Source of the DNA: Tubiluchus corallicola | Taxonomy: Eukaryota > Priapulida > Priapulimorpha > Priapulimorphida > Tubiluchidae | Reading direction: 5' to 3' | DNA length: 64,000 nt | Assembly (NCBI GenBank): GCA_030141605.1 | Contig: JAQGDQ010000391.1 | Coordinates: 126,001 to 190,000, forward strand | Part shown: positions 33,911-45,344 of the stretch, one piece after another | Layout: each line of letters starts with the position of its first letter | Numbering within the stretch: position 1 is the first letter of the stretch | Notes under the pieces: model-generated | Told to the model about the DNA's origin: nothing | Database searches by the model: none | What the model saw: only the letters and a program-made list of their open reading frames with translations | Made by a program: the position numbers and the translations under genes

Positions 33911-34690
33911 TAAAAAATAAATACATCAAAACATGCTAAAGAACTGCATGGTTGTCATGGCTCTCACGCATTCAATTATGCTGTATAATCTCTTGAAGCT
34001 TTTGTGTTGCTGGAAAATCTTGACAAATGGAGTTCAAAAATATCTCATGAGATTTGTGTCAGACTTAGCCTATATAATGAAATTCAAGGTTCAGTGGACT
34101 GCAATTTCTTTAGCAATGTCGTGAGATTTTAAATTTCCTTGGAGAATGTTTGCTTATCGTCACAACAGATGTATCCGAATGTAATGGTTGAAAAAGAGCA
34201 TATGGCTGACAAAAAATGGGCTGATGTCCTGCTCTGGAGTGGAAAAGCAGTGTCTTTATTACTTCTTTGCTTCAAACTTTGCTAAGAGTAACAAAAGTAA
34301 GACACAACAGTTTTTCTTCTTTATTAATATAATTGCTTATGTATTGAATAGATTAACAATTATTTGAGGTGTATTAGTTATACTGTTAAGCTAGTTTCTA
34401 GTTTCTGAGTAACTGCTTGTTGCGTGTTATACAAGGTTTGTTTTACATCAATATAAACGGATGCACTTTTTCCGAGGTTAGTGAGAATTTTTCTAAAATC
34501 GGGCGCCTAAAATGTGGCACCCCTCAAACTTTGGCGCCCTTTGCTATAGACTAATTAGCCTATTGGTTAATACACCCATGTTAATATAGGAGTAAAAATT
34601 GGGACCTATACTACTTTAGTTATTTTAGTAAAAACTGAAGTTCACTGTACATAGAAATACATTAGAAAAGGTTCAGAGAGTTAAAACTAG
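33911..34690. other. Intron stretch without recognised feature
   Basis: AT-rich sequence. Short open frames (for example 33,933-34,124) have no recognised domain. Confidence 0.5.
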
Positions 34691-35010
34691 TTGCTGAGTT
34701 AAAAGATTTACCTTACGATGTGTGACTGAATGAATCAAAACTTACATCATTAGAGGATGGTAGAATAAGAGGCGATCTCATTGAGGTCATCAAATTCGTT
34801 CAAGATTATAATAATGTCAATTATGAAACAATGTTCAAATTAAGAACCCTGATTTACGAGGACAATGTTTTACTCTTGAAACTAATAAGATACATTATAA
34901 TCTAAGGACGTTCTTTTTTTAGTAATAATGTTTGTCTGTGGAGTAGCTTACCTGAGTATGTATAGTGTTGGCCCCCAGTACAAATGGTTTTAAAGAAAGA
35001 TATGACCGAC
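34690..35010 (+). pseudogene. CR1/Jockey-type LINE, 3' end of ORF2 remnant
   Basis: One frame reads GRIRGDLIEVIKFVQDYNNV, then NYETMFKLR; another continues RGQCFTLETNKIHYNLRTF; then SNNVCLWSSLPEYV. These follow the conserved end of CR1/Rex-like LINE polyproteins (RR-x-RGDLI-E-x-(Y/F)K..., ...R-x-x-FF-x-x-R-x-x-x-W-x-x-LP). Frameshifts and a stop after PEYV mark it as dead. Confidence 0.75.
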
Positions 35011-35264
35011 ACATTCATAATTTGTAAAATAATACGATATCATTAACAGTGACTGTAGTAATCAATTTTAAAAATATTTTTACGATGTGTGCTTTTATGT
35101 AGTAGAATTGACACTTTTATCCCACAATAAAATGTAACATGTATTATTATTATGTACAACATTAGCCCGTTTTCAACATAGGTAGATTGTTGTATGCACA
35201 CACGCACGCACGCATACATTCGCGCTGTGTTAGTAGCAACGCTGTAGAAAACGTGAACATTTAA

Positions 35265-35545
35265 ACTCTCGCGGCCATTTTGACGATAATTGGCTTCAAA
35301 CAAGTTTAGATAACATTGTGCACGCTGCAATGTTCGACAAAGTAATCAGAGCATTCGTGGAGAGCATTTCACTAACTAAGCGAAGTACAACTCACTGTAT
35401 TAAAGATTAAAAGTCAAAAAGATTAAAAATACCTTTTTAGGTGAGTCACTGATGCATACTGGGAAGGTGAGTCAGTGACATTTTACCAGTTGGTGCAAAC
35501 ATTTAAATGACTAAGAAATTTCTTTTCGTTACAAAAGTCTTTCAA
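35265..35545 (-). repeat. Dispersed element X, inverted copy
   Basis: Contains, on the plus strand, ggccattttgacgat, aacaagtttagataac, cagagcattcgtgg, gtgagtcagtgacattttac and cagttggtgcaaac: the reverse complement of the order at 31,940-32,180. Confidence 0.75.
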
Positions 35546-36285
35546 GTTTTTTAAGCGTAATGTTAATTAATAAAACTTTGTATGAAAATTTTTTGGGACA
35601 TGCTTTAAAGTTGCCTTTTCTTTCCCTTTATGATGAATGAATTCTGTGCATTACACTCAGTGCCTGCGTGCGTGATGGTTTTATGTTGTCAACATTACTG
35701 CGCGTTTTCTGCGAAATGATTTGTGATTCCCAAAGTCTAAATAAGGTTTACTCACGAACGGTAGTTGCTAATGCGCGACCAGCAATTACAGCGCGCTAGG
35801 GATTGTGGGATATGACCTATGGCTTCCCTCCAGAATGATAATGACTGCAATATTAGTTTAAAAACTACCTAAGCTCCAGTATCTTGTGAAATGGTTGGTA
35901 AATTAAACGAGAGGTAAGGTGGGATAAGGACGAAATTAAGCGAATTGGGGTGGGTGTGAGAAAGGAAAGATATTACGAACAGGTTTAGTTTAGTTTAATC
36001 TATTTGACACCCATAAAATAAACAAATATATTAAATTTATGACAATAAAAATAGTCAATAGGAAGCGGAAGGGACGCCAGAGATAAACTGCTTAAATGCG
36101 CCTCATAATGTAATACACTACATTACAGAATATTTTTAAGTAAAGTATTATTGAACCTAATGCAATATTGTGTGCCTATCGTAATACAAATACCTTACAG
36201 GCTATGCGAAGCGCATTCACAAATCTACTTTCGAATATTGGAGAACACTGTCTTCGGACTATTAAAAATATGTAGTTCTTACATT
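35546..36285. other. Intron stretch, mostly unassigned
   Basis: No gene recognised. The segment near 35,988-36,060 (tttagtttagtttaatc, then A/T-rich) resembles the 3' tail of a LINE in reverse, but this is weak. Confidence 0.4.
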
Positions 36286-36436
36286 TCTCTTTCTCTCTCT
36301 GTCTCACTCTTTCTCTCTCGCTCTCTCTGTCACTCATTCACTCTCTCTCTCGCTCTCTCTGTCACTCACTCTCTTTCTCGCTCTCTCACTCACTCTCTCT
36401 CTCTCTCACTCTCTCTCCCCCCTCTCTCTCTCTCTG

Positions 36437-36479
<43 letters not shown>

Positions 36480-36500
36480 TGCTATCACTCTCTACCTCTT
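36285..36500 (+). repeat. (CT)n microsatellite
   Basis: Pyrimidine-only array with CTCT, CACT and CTGT interruptions, about 210 bp. The Ser/Leu frame through it is an artefact. Confidence 0.95.
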
Positions 36501-36890
36501 TCCTCCCTCTTTTTCTCACTTTCCTTCTCTCTTGTTCCTTCTGCTATTGAAATCAATACGGTTAATTATTGATTGCCTTCATTACGGCTGTAATCCAGTG
36601 CGTGGCTTTTCGCTCCTACAATGTAATTAATAATAGCATGACGCATTGGAGCATAACTGTGGTCATACTGATTTACACAACCAACCCAAGAAGCCTAGCT
36701 GAAAGTGCTGTAGGCGGCTGATCGATCTATTTGCATCGATTCATGTCTGTTTTATTTAGTCATGCTTTATTTCACGTCTTTATTTCAAAAGTAAAACCCA
36801 ACATCTTCTTAATATTCGTTTTTTTACTTTAATTTAGCAGTAAATCTTGCGAGATCATTGTTTTTTCACCATCCGAAAGACTGAGACAGT

Positions 36891-37085
36891 CTTCAATTCA
36901 ATTCATTTTTTTATTTCGGTAACTAGGATCATATAAAATGTAAATACAGTTTGAAATAAATGAATGAAAATACAATGAAATAAAAATTGCAAAAGTAATT
37001 TTGTAGTATACAGGGTTAGTAAATTAAAAGCTAAATAAATTTTAGAGGCGCTAATTATGTAATAATTTGTTCCATTTCACAATTA
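36891..37085 (-). repeat. LINE-like 3' tail family, inverted copy
   Basis: Begins with caattcaattc and reads through tatttcggtaactaggatca and gggttagtaaattaaaagct. The reverse complement matches 55,229-55,415, which ends in gaattgaatt, the kind of short terminal repeat seen at CR1/L2 3' ends. Confidence 0.65.
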
Positions 37086-37099
37086 TGATTTCATCATTT

Positions 37100-39750
37100 G
37101 TTTTAAAATTTTGCAAAACGCGCGTATTTTTTTTTTTTTTGCTTAAAAGAACATTTTTCTGTTTTCCTTTTTTTTGTTTTCTTTCTCATGGGTCGCGGTA
37201 GTTCGAAGTAAAACACAACTAGTTAACTATACTAATTAGCTGCTAACAATATTAATAGAGACCGCCGCCTTTTTATTTCCGGGCCATTGTTAATGAAAAA
37301 ATTAAACCAAATCTCAATTTTTAAAATCATTTAAAAATCTTTTTAAAAGAATAAAATAGGCAGGTTGAAATTCGAAATCGTGACGTGTGGCCCCTGGATA
37401 GAATCAAAGGCAATATTTAACTTTTAATTATAATTTAGATGCGAATCAAGTAACTTTCAAACATTTCAATGACGTTCGAAACACTTTTATAAAGAATCTA
37501 ATGTGTGAAGGAACCGGTTCTATGAATCAACGGGTTTTATTTACAGTAGCAACGATCGTTTCTGTTTACTACCATTACCAATCTGAAAATAAGGCTTTGA
37601 GTAACATCATCTTGAGTGACGTTATCACAAAATTCATGAACAAAAGGCATAAAAAACACTACTAAATAATGAAGTTAGTGATGGGTTAAAGTAGGTATCG
37701 TATTGTTATGTACAGAAAAGCTTTCACTATTTCATTCATGTTCCAAAGTCGTTTACTCTAAAGAGAACAATAAAGAGTACATTAACAAGTAAGAAATTAA
37801 ATAAAATGATAAACAGAAGCTTAATAATTAAGAAGAAGACAACCTGTTGGTCAAAGTACTTTCACAAATTTCACAGATCGAATTCGCAAACTTAATTTAA
37901 ATTCGTGTAACTTACATCGTAGGCTCTTCATCAAGATTTATAATTTCTCAAGCTACAAATTTGGTAATAACTAAACGCTGTTGTTAACTAACACAATAAC
38001 CATAGAAAAAACATTGTTGTGAACAAGAACGCGACCATCATTGTTCTCCTCCCCTTCTCTCTTTCATCCCAACTACTGCTCGTAGAGGGCAGCACCTTCC
38101 AATAAATAAGTGCCATTATGCATATTGCAGTTGCACGTATCGTAGCTAGTTTTTCGTAACGTTTTGAGATTGACAATGGTTGTGAACCGAAAAGATCGTC
38201 ACTAATGTAAATAAAACACAAAGATTCTGTTTGACCTTCTGGTGACCCGGGATTATTTGTGATGGTTGAAAAACCATGCAGCAAACTCCAAATGGTTCTT
38301 AATGAGAAAAATTGTTAAAATAAAAAAGGATCTCGTAATAAATAAGACAAGATAAGACACTTGATTTATTGTTTGTGTTTAAAGACAACATTAACCGAAG
38401 CTAATATAATCGACACAGAGCTTCTTTGCTAAATAGAGAAGCAGCAAGATATTTGCCAGGTGAACCAACTTCAGAACGTTAAAAATGCATAAAAGTAATT
38501 TTAAAAAATCACTATAAAGTACATAAAAAATAAGTTTGCGTATTTCACATATTCGGGTAACAGCAAACCAGAATTCAGTACTTAGCGGAAAGACTTACGT
38601 AATGTGAAAGGTTGTGAGAAGTCTAGAATCTATCTCACCATCGTGGTAAGTATGATGAGACATTGTATCGGCAGAGTTGTCTCTGCCACACGAATTCATC
38701 CTCTCGCAACTAAATCCAGTTTATAGGGTATGAAACCGCCCTGTGCGAGTATTGAACCATGCGCCCCCATTCATTTGAAGCCCCATCTAGGCATGTCTGC
38801 ACTAAACATTTTACCGTGAACGCTCGGCTATTCACATAATGCATGCATAAAATTTTTTTTGAGACCAGTCTCTCTCCTTTCAGCATTTAAAGTACATTTC
38901 AACATTTGAAAAGACAAAAAATCCATTTGTTTTTATAAAGCTTAAAAGCCGCACTGAAATTTTGTATCACTTACATGCTATCTTACTATATACTGAGCGT
39001 TAACAGTAAGACTGCATAAAACTTAAAGGAAAACCTGACGATTGTGTAAACATTGGTTCAGAATAAAGAATGCTCTAAATATTAAAAACTACATTAAATA
39101 ATAATTACCGCGGATACTCAAATTTCGTTAAACTTTCAAAGCTACGCGCGGCTTAGTGAATCTACTAAGATTGGCAACGGCGCCTTTTTGTCACAATGGC
39201 GTGGCTGACAAATAGAAGACGGTACCGTGATAAGCATGATCATGAACTGCTGTGTTAATTTCTGACGTCACATGATGTACAGCCCATTTTTCTGACATCA
39301 CGCATTTACGCAGTAACACTTACGCAAACGTGTTTGACGAGCAAGGGAAGCTGCCTTCCATTGCACAAAGCAATTCTGACGTAAGCAATAGCTGCGTTCG
39401 GTTGCCATTAATTAACTTTCTAACCTAATTATTCAAATATAAGAAACAATTGTTAACTTTTATAGGCAGGAAAATGTATATTTTGGACAGTAAATTAAAA
39501 TAAGATTGAGTCTAAACAATCGTCTGGTCTTCCTTTAAAAGTTTAAACTGCAGTCACTTAACTTTCAGTCTTTTAATAAGAAATTTAAGTTATGCAAGTT
39601 CAAATAACATAACATTACATTACATTACATAACGAATCAGAGCAACTGTAACATAAAATTTATTAACTAAGCAAAATCATATAGAACTTTAAATTATTTT
39701 ATTTTGTCAGTAAGATGAATATCATTGTTTTTGGTGAAACTGTGACATTT
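37100..39750. other. Intron stretch without recognised gene
   Basis: AT-rich. The open frame at 37,988-38,284 (minus) has no recognised domain. Poly-T tracts occur near 37,127. A short (acatt)n run lies at 39,606-39,632. Confidence 0.5.
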
Positions 39751-39757
39751 TTTATGC

Positions 39758-40240
39758 ACACTGGCACAGTGAAACAGTGACGTTATTGATGCCAACTGGC
39801 ATAGTGAAACCGTGCAGTTATGGAAGCTAACTGGCACAGTGAAACAGTGACGTTATTGATGCCAACTCGCATAGTGAAACAGTCACGTTATGGATGCTAA
39901 CTGGCATAGTGAAACAGTCACGTTATAGATGCTAACTGGCATAGCGAAACAGTGACGTTATTGATGCTAACTGGCACAGTGAAACAGTGACGTTATGGAT
40001 GCTAACTGGCACAGTGAAACAGTGACGTTATTGATGCCAACTCGCATAGTGAAACAGTGACGTTATGGATGCTAACTGGCACAGTGAAACAGTGACGTTA
40101 TTGATGCCAACTCGCAGAGTGAAACAGTGACGTTATGGATGCTAACTCACTTAGCGAAACAGTGACGTTATTGATGCCAACTCGCACAGTGAAACAGTGA
40201 CGTTATGGATGCTAACTCACTTAGCGAAACAGTGACGTTT
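39758..40240 (+). repeat. 35-bp minisatellite derived from element X
   Basis: About 14 units of 35 bp: ctggcacagtgaaacagtga plus cgttattgatgccaa. Variants (ttgatgcc / tggatgct) alternate, suggesting a 70-bp higher-order unit. At its right end the array runs into gtgacgtttaccaggtgagg, a segment of element X. The motif gatagtgaaacagtgacgtt also occurs once at 31,477-31,500. Confidence 0.9.
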
Positions 40241-40320
40241 ACCAGGTGAGGCGAGTATTTCAAATCACCAAGAATTTCCTCTTCCAGTTATAACAGTCTT
40301 CCAATAGCTATGTGTAATGA
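40225..40320 (-). repeat. Dispersed element X fragment at the minisatellite edge
   Basis: After the last 35-bp unit the sequence continues gtttaccaggtgaggcga, then caccaagaatttcctcttcc and agttataacagtcttcc, which parallels 31,500-31,580 and 35,485-35,545. Confidence 0.6.
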
Positions 40321-41011
40321 TATAAATTTGGATAGAAGTTTTTTTTAGATAAAGCTGCCCGCTCTTTCCCTTTAATTTGATTCTAACTAGCCTATTTGTA
40401 AAGTAATTCACGTTAGTTTGTGTGCTAATGCTGTGAAACTTCGACTCACTCGTCTGGAAACGGGTCGATGCTAAAGAAAGATGAGTCGTGATTATAGTCG
40501 CGTATTGAGCGGTTGTACTGACAAGTGCCATAGCAACAGAAGCTGCTGAGACGAATGCCGACGCAGCAAATGGCTTAGACGAAATGCAAATCATTTTTAT
40601 TAAAATGTCAACATGAGAAAATGAAAATCGCATTTCGGCTAGCACGACTAGATTTTGGGAAAGGAGCTTTCAGCAGGCAACGAAGTGCAGACATTTTCAG
40701 ACTGAAAACAGCATCATGTCAACATTAGAAAACTGTCATTTCGACCTTTTTGGCACGGGTTGCTTTTATATACTGACAATGGAGTGTTTAGTTTTTGATC
40801 AAGATTGGAAAAAAAGCGCAAACCTCTTCAAACAATTCTTAATTTTGCTGCCTTTTTTTTACTTTAATTTTTATTCATCTTTATATAAACCGTCTATCAT
40901 TCCTGGTGACACTATTCAATCCGCAGACAGCAACGAATACCTTAATACAAATCAACTCAATTCTTGTTCGTTTCGGTAAAACAGTACCATAATTATAAAT
41001 TTAAAAGAAAC

Positions 41012-41447
41012 TGTGAAAGTTGTAACTGTATATTTTAGGTGCTGCCATCTATTGATTAGTCACTTTAACATTTTACTAGTTAAAGTCACCCCTAGTACAA
41101 TTGCTCGGTCCAGTGAATATGCAAACTCACTGGATCTCCCCTATTTTTACTGTAATGGGATATGTGAAGCCAAGTTTTTGCATAGTTCTCTACCTATATA
41201 AACTGGTTGGAATTCACTTCTAGCCACTGTCTCTCTGTCACGCTCTCAGTGACGTGCAGTCGTGCTACACACTGTCTGACTCACACTCTCAGTGCAGTGC
41301 AGCAGTCGTGATCTTCATTTTACTTGTGTATTTTACTCATGTGTATTTAGTGTAATAAACGTGTTTCAGTTCGGTGCAGATATGTAATATAGTGTTCAGT
41401 CGTTTTCTACAAAGTGTTCAACTTCAACTTCATAACTAACTTTCACA
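41012..41447 (+). mobile_element. Solo LTR of a retrotransposon (436 bp)
   Basis: Starts tgtgaaagtt and ends aactttcaca, a perfect 10-bp inverted terminus with TG...CA ends. It is flanked on both sides by GAAAC (41,007-41,011 and 41,448-41,452), an exact 5-bp target-site duplication. Inside are a TATA-like box (tatataaa, 41,195-41,202) and AATAAA (41,354-41,359), in the order expected for U3-R-U5. No internal region is present, so it is a solo LTR left by recombination. A second copy begins at 63,976. Orientation is taken from the TATA and polyadenylation signals. Confidence 0.9.
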
Positions 41448-41494
41448 GAAACCACAGACTTCCCTTTGCTCAAATCAAGCGGAACTTCATATTC

Positions 41495-41760
41495 AACGAA
41501 TCCAACGAAGAAGTCACAAGAAAAAGTCACATGTAAAAAAATCACGGAAAAATAGCTCAAAGGAAAAAAGAAATAACCCTATCTCTAACCCTAGCCATAG
41601 CTGTTAACCGTAAGCCCTAACTATATAAATATAAATAATGTTTTCAATTTGTACAAGTCATATATTGCCAGTTAATAACTGATTTAAAATACTTTCTGGT
41701 TTATTACATTAATTGCTTGCGGTACAGATTGTGCCCACTATAAATTAATTTCTGTGATTT
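41495..41760. repeat. Telomere-like core (CCCTAA, degenerate) with GTCACA-type left arm
   Basis: The left arm has repeats of agaaaaagtcaca type (41,500-41,560), followed by a short degenerate ccctaaccctagcc core (41,572-41,630) and about 110 bp of unique sequence. The tgtgactttt-rich minisatellite on the right is its inverted counterpart. The same arrangement is at 54,480-54,720. Confidence 0.65.
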
Positions 41761-42250
41761 TTTTCCTACTAAAATTGTGGTCTGTTTCTGGCCACCATAA
41801 CTTAATTGTGACATTTTTTCTGTGACTTTTACCTAGCCAGAATTGTGGCTTTTTCTGGCCACCATAACTTACTTGTGACATTTTTTCTGTGACTTTTAAC
41901 TAGCCAGATTTGTGGCTTTTTTCTGGCCACCATAACTTAATTGTGACATTTTTTCTGTGACTTTTACATAGCCAGATTTGTGGCTTTTTTCTGGCCACCA
42001 TAACTTAATTGTGACATTTTTTCTGTGACTTTTACCTAGCCAGAATTGTGGCTTTTTTCTGGCCACCATAACTTAATTGTGACATTTTTCTGTGACTTTT
42101 AACTAACCTGAATTGTGACTTTTTTTCTGGCCACCATAACTTAATTGTGACATTTTTTCTGGCCACCATAACTTAATTGTTACATTTTTCTGTGACTTTT
42201 TTCTGGCCTCGATGACTTATTTGTGACTTTCTTTACTGTGACTTTTTTCG
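41745..42250 (+). repeat. 67-68-bp minisatellite
   Basis: Six to seven units spaced 67, 68, 68 and 68 bp, each with ctggccaccataacttaatt, then gtgacattttttctgtgact, then agccagaattgtggc. The unit contains the short inverted pair gccag / ctggc. Confidence 0.9.
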
Positions 42251-42254
42251 AGTG

Positions 42255-42984
42255 ACATTGTAAAAGCTATTGTAAAAGCTACAGTATTTGAACTTGTCAG
42301 GTTCACCTTTCAGTCTTATAAGCAATTCTCAATGTGTTCGTCGAAGCTGAGCTAGATTATAAAAATTTAATGAGACACGAACATTTTGCGGCTAAAATTG
42401 TTTTCTCTGCGCATATATACGTAACCTCATTACCTGGCGGTATTTTATTGCTATATTAGTTTGCTCTTTCCGACGTTTATTTGAAGATAACAAGAGTGCA
42501 GAGATTCATTTCGAAGGAAGAATTCAAGTAGCAAGCTCTACGTGAAATTGCCTTACAGCGTGCCCTTCAGCAAAACTTAATCTCGTTCAATCTCGTGCAC
42601 TCTCGCGAGATTTGACAGAATTGCCTCAATCAGGCGCCTACGTCGTTGAACATATGAAATAATAAAATGCGAAGTGCACTAGATGATTAAATGATTTCGT
42701 TTCGCATGGAAACGTTTGATCAAACGATACAAGTTTGCATTAATCTTGCTGTCATTGTATTGAAAAGCAAATAAAAACAAATATAGGCCTGTAACTGACT
42801 GCAAACGATTGCAAAGTTTATAATTATAACTAGTGGATAGATAACTAAGCACCCGATGGCTCCCTTTTCTAAACAAAAATCATTAAAAATTTCTCTTCGC
42901 TTTTGGATAATACTGAGTTATTTTATTTGTGCGTTTTCGTGTTGTGTTAATGTACTTTTCGTAGAAAAAATAATAGCGTTAATA
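42255..42984. other. Intron stretch without recognised feature
   Basis: Unique-looking sequence between two tandem arrays. Confidence 0.5.
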
Positions 42985-43155
42985 ATAATGATGATGACGG
43001 TGATAATGATGACGATGGTGATGATGATGATGATGACGATGATGACGGTGATGATGTTGCTGATGCCGGTGATGATGATGATGATAATGATGATGATGAT
43101 GATGATAATGATGATGATGATGGCGATGATGCTAATGATGCCAATGATGATGTTG
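42985..43155 (+). repeat. (GAT)n microsatellite
   Basis: Imperfect gatgatgac/gatgat array of about 170 bp. Met- and Asp-rich frames are artefacts. Confidence 0.95.
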
Positions 43156-43189
43156 AAAAACAATAAATGCAAAATTTGGAGATTTTAAT

Positions 43190-44445
43190 ACTTTTAAAAT
43201 AAAAAAGCTGAAATTTTGCAAAGAAAATATAATTTGTCCTTTAAATTTTGTTTGCGCTTAAATGTTTCTAACCTACTCAGTTAAATTTCTATGTAAATTG
43301 GGTAAAATTATTTTAGGGTACGTTTTTGTGTCTACCCCGCATACAGGCACATTATGAAACAGAAGTAATATTTGGCTTCATTCATTTACGTTAATCGTAC
43401 GAAACCCTAAGGCTTCACTAACACATTTGTGGAATTTTTAACAATCGTAATAGATGAAAACGTTTCAACAATCACAAAATCACAAAATTTCATTGAACGT
43501 GAAACTCGTGCACACAAAATGTAATTCTGTTTAACTGAACTCGTAAATTCAAAATTTCCTCCCTAATCGGGCTCTCAAAAATTCGAACTGCAGAGTTTTT
43601 GGAATCAACCTGTCGTATCACAATAAACCATAGTGCAAATGCCACGCGTGCGCAGAGAGAATTTGCTAGGCTCGTGGAAAGACGAGACAAACAATGGGCA
43701 CCATTTTGTACAATAGAAAAACATCATTCGATTTCATGGTAAGAACAGGCAATGTTAATGCATACCTTACTAACATTTTATGTACAATAGTGAAACATTG
43801 CATTTAACGACTGCTCAAAAAAGACACGCTTCAAATTCTTTGAAGTTCAAGAGTCATGCTCCGAAGATTAATATGGCTAAGACCTTCTAAGACCTAATAT
43901 GATACCTTTTAAGATTACTGAGTAAGGCACCAGTAAGAATCGCCTTAAAGGGAGCAAAAAAGCCACCTAGCTAGCAAAAGATAACTTGTATTGCTAAGAT
44001 AAGTAAATATGTTCGACAACTTCGACTAAATTTATCTTTGAGAGTAGAAGAACTTGCGCTATTAGCTCCAGGAGTGGGTGGAATGCTTTAATAAATTGGT
44101 AATGGATCAATGTCTATATCAGACGGAATGAGGCTTTGATATATGACGATGAATGATTCACTGTTGAAATACAGTATTATTCTATTTGCATTCTCTCTGC
44201 GCATGCGCGCCATTTAAATCTAGTTGAAACAACTAAGTATACTAGATCTCATATTCTTTACCAGTGTGATAGTAAATGTAAAAAGGCAGAAATGAAATGC
44301 ATTGCAGGTCTAAGCCGCCATATTGCAGAACTTATCTTTTATGCAAAAGACATGGTAACAACTTTTGCATGTCTTTAACAACAATATAGTTTAAAGAACA
44401 ATAAAAATTATTAGGCTAAAAAAATTTTCTTTATCAGTGACAACA
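43190..44445. other. Intron stretch without recognised feature
   Basis: AT-rich, short frames only. Confidence 0.5.
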
Positions 44446-44449
44446 ACTA

Positions 44450-45340
44450 TTACTATCATTACAACTGCTGTTATTATTCCAGTTATTGTTACTGGCTACT
44501 GTTACAGTTACTAATACTATTACTGTTACTGTTACTGTTACCGTTACCGTTACTGTTACTATTACTATCACCATTACTATAATGCTACCATTACCGTTAC
44601 CATTACCATTACCATTACCATTATCTAATACATTATTATTATTACTACTACTACTTCTACTACTGTTACTATCACTAACACTGTTACTATCATTACCACC
44701 ACCACTATCACTACCACTACCACCATCACTACCACTACCACTACCATTACCACTACCATTACCACTACCACTACCACTACCACTACCACTACCACTACCA
44801 CCACCACAACCATTACCACTACCATTACCGCTACCACTACCACTACCACTACCACTACCACTACCACTACCACTACCACTACCACAACCATTACCACTAC
44901 CATTACCGCTACCACTACCACTACCACTACCACTATCACTACCACTATCACTATCACTACCACTATCACTATCACTATCACTATAACTATCACTAGCACT
45001 ATTATTATCACTATCACTAGCACAACCACTATCACTATCACTATAACTATCACTAGCACTATTACTACCACTATCACTATCACTAGCACAACCACTACCA
45101 CTATCACTAACACTATTACTATCACTACCACCACCACTATCACTATAACTATCACTAACACTATTACTACCACTACCACTATCACTATCACTATCACTAG
45201 CACAACCACTACCACTATCACTAACACTATTACCATCACTATCACTATCACCATCACTACCACTATCACTATTACTGTCAATATCACCATTACTATTACT
45301 ACTGCTACTATTGCTACACTATTACGATTACGACTGTTAC
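44450..45340 (+). repeat. (ACT/ACC)n, ACCACT-type tandem array
   Basis: About 890 bp of actacc/accatt/actatc hexamer-like repeats grading from gttact to accact to atcact. It contains ~120-bp higher-order repeats (for example around 45,000-45,100 and 45,180-45,240). Repeat frames of Leu-Pro or Val-Ile are artefacts. Confidence 0.95.
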
Positions 45341-45344
45341 TGTT

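Noticed and set aside
37988-38284. 98-residue minus-strand frame as an exon
   Set aside because: No recognisable domain and no convincing acceptor/donor pair; a chance frame is sufficient.
39758-40240. Regular 35-bp repeats as a CRISPR array
   Set aside because: Units are contiguous with no unique spacers, variants are shared between units, and the context is an animal intron.
40265-40645. 126-residue minus-strand frame as a gene
   Set aside because: It begins in unique sequence but runs through part of element X. No domain or splice evidence is visible.
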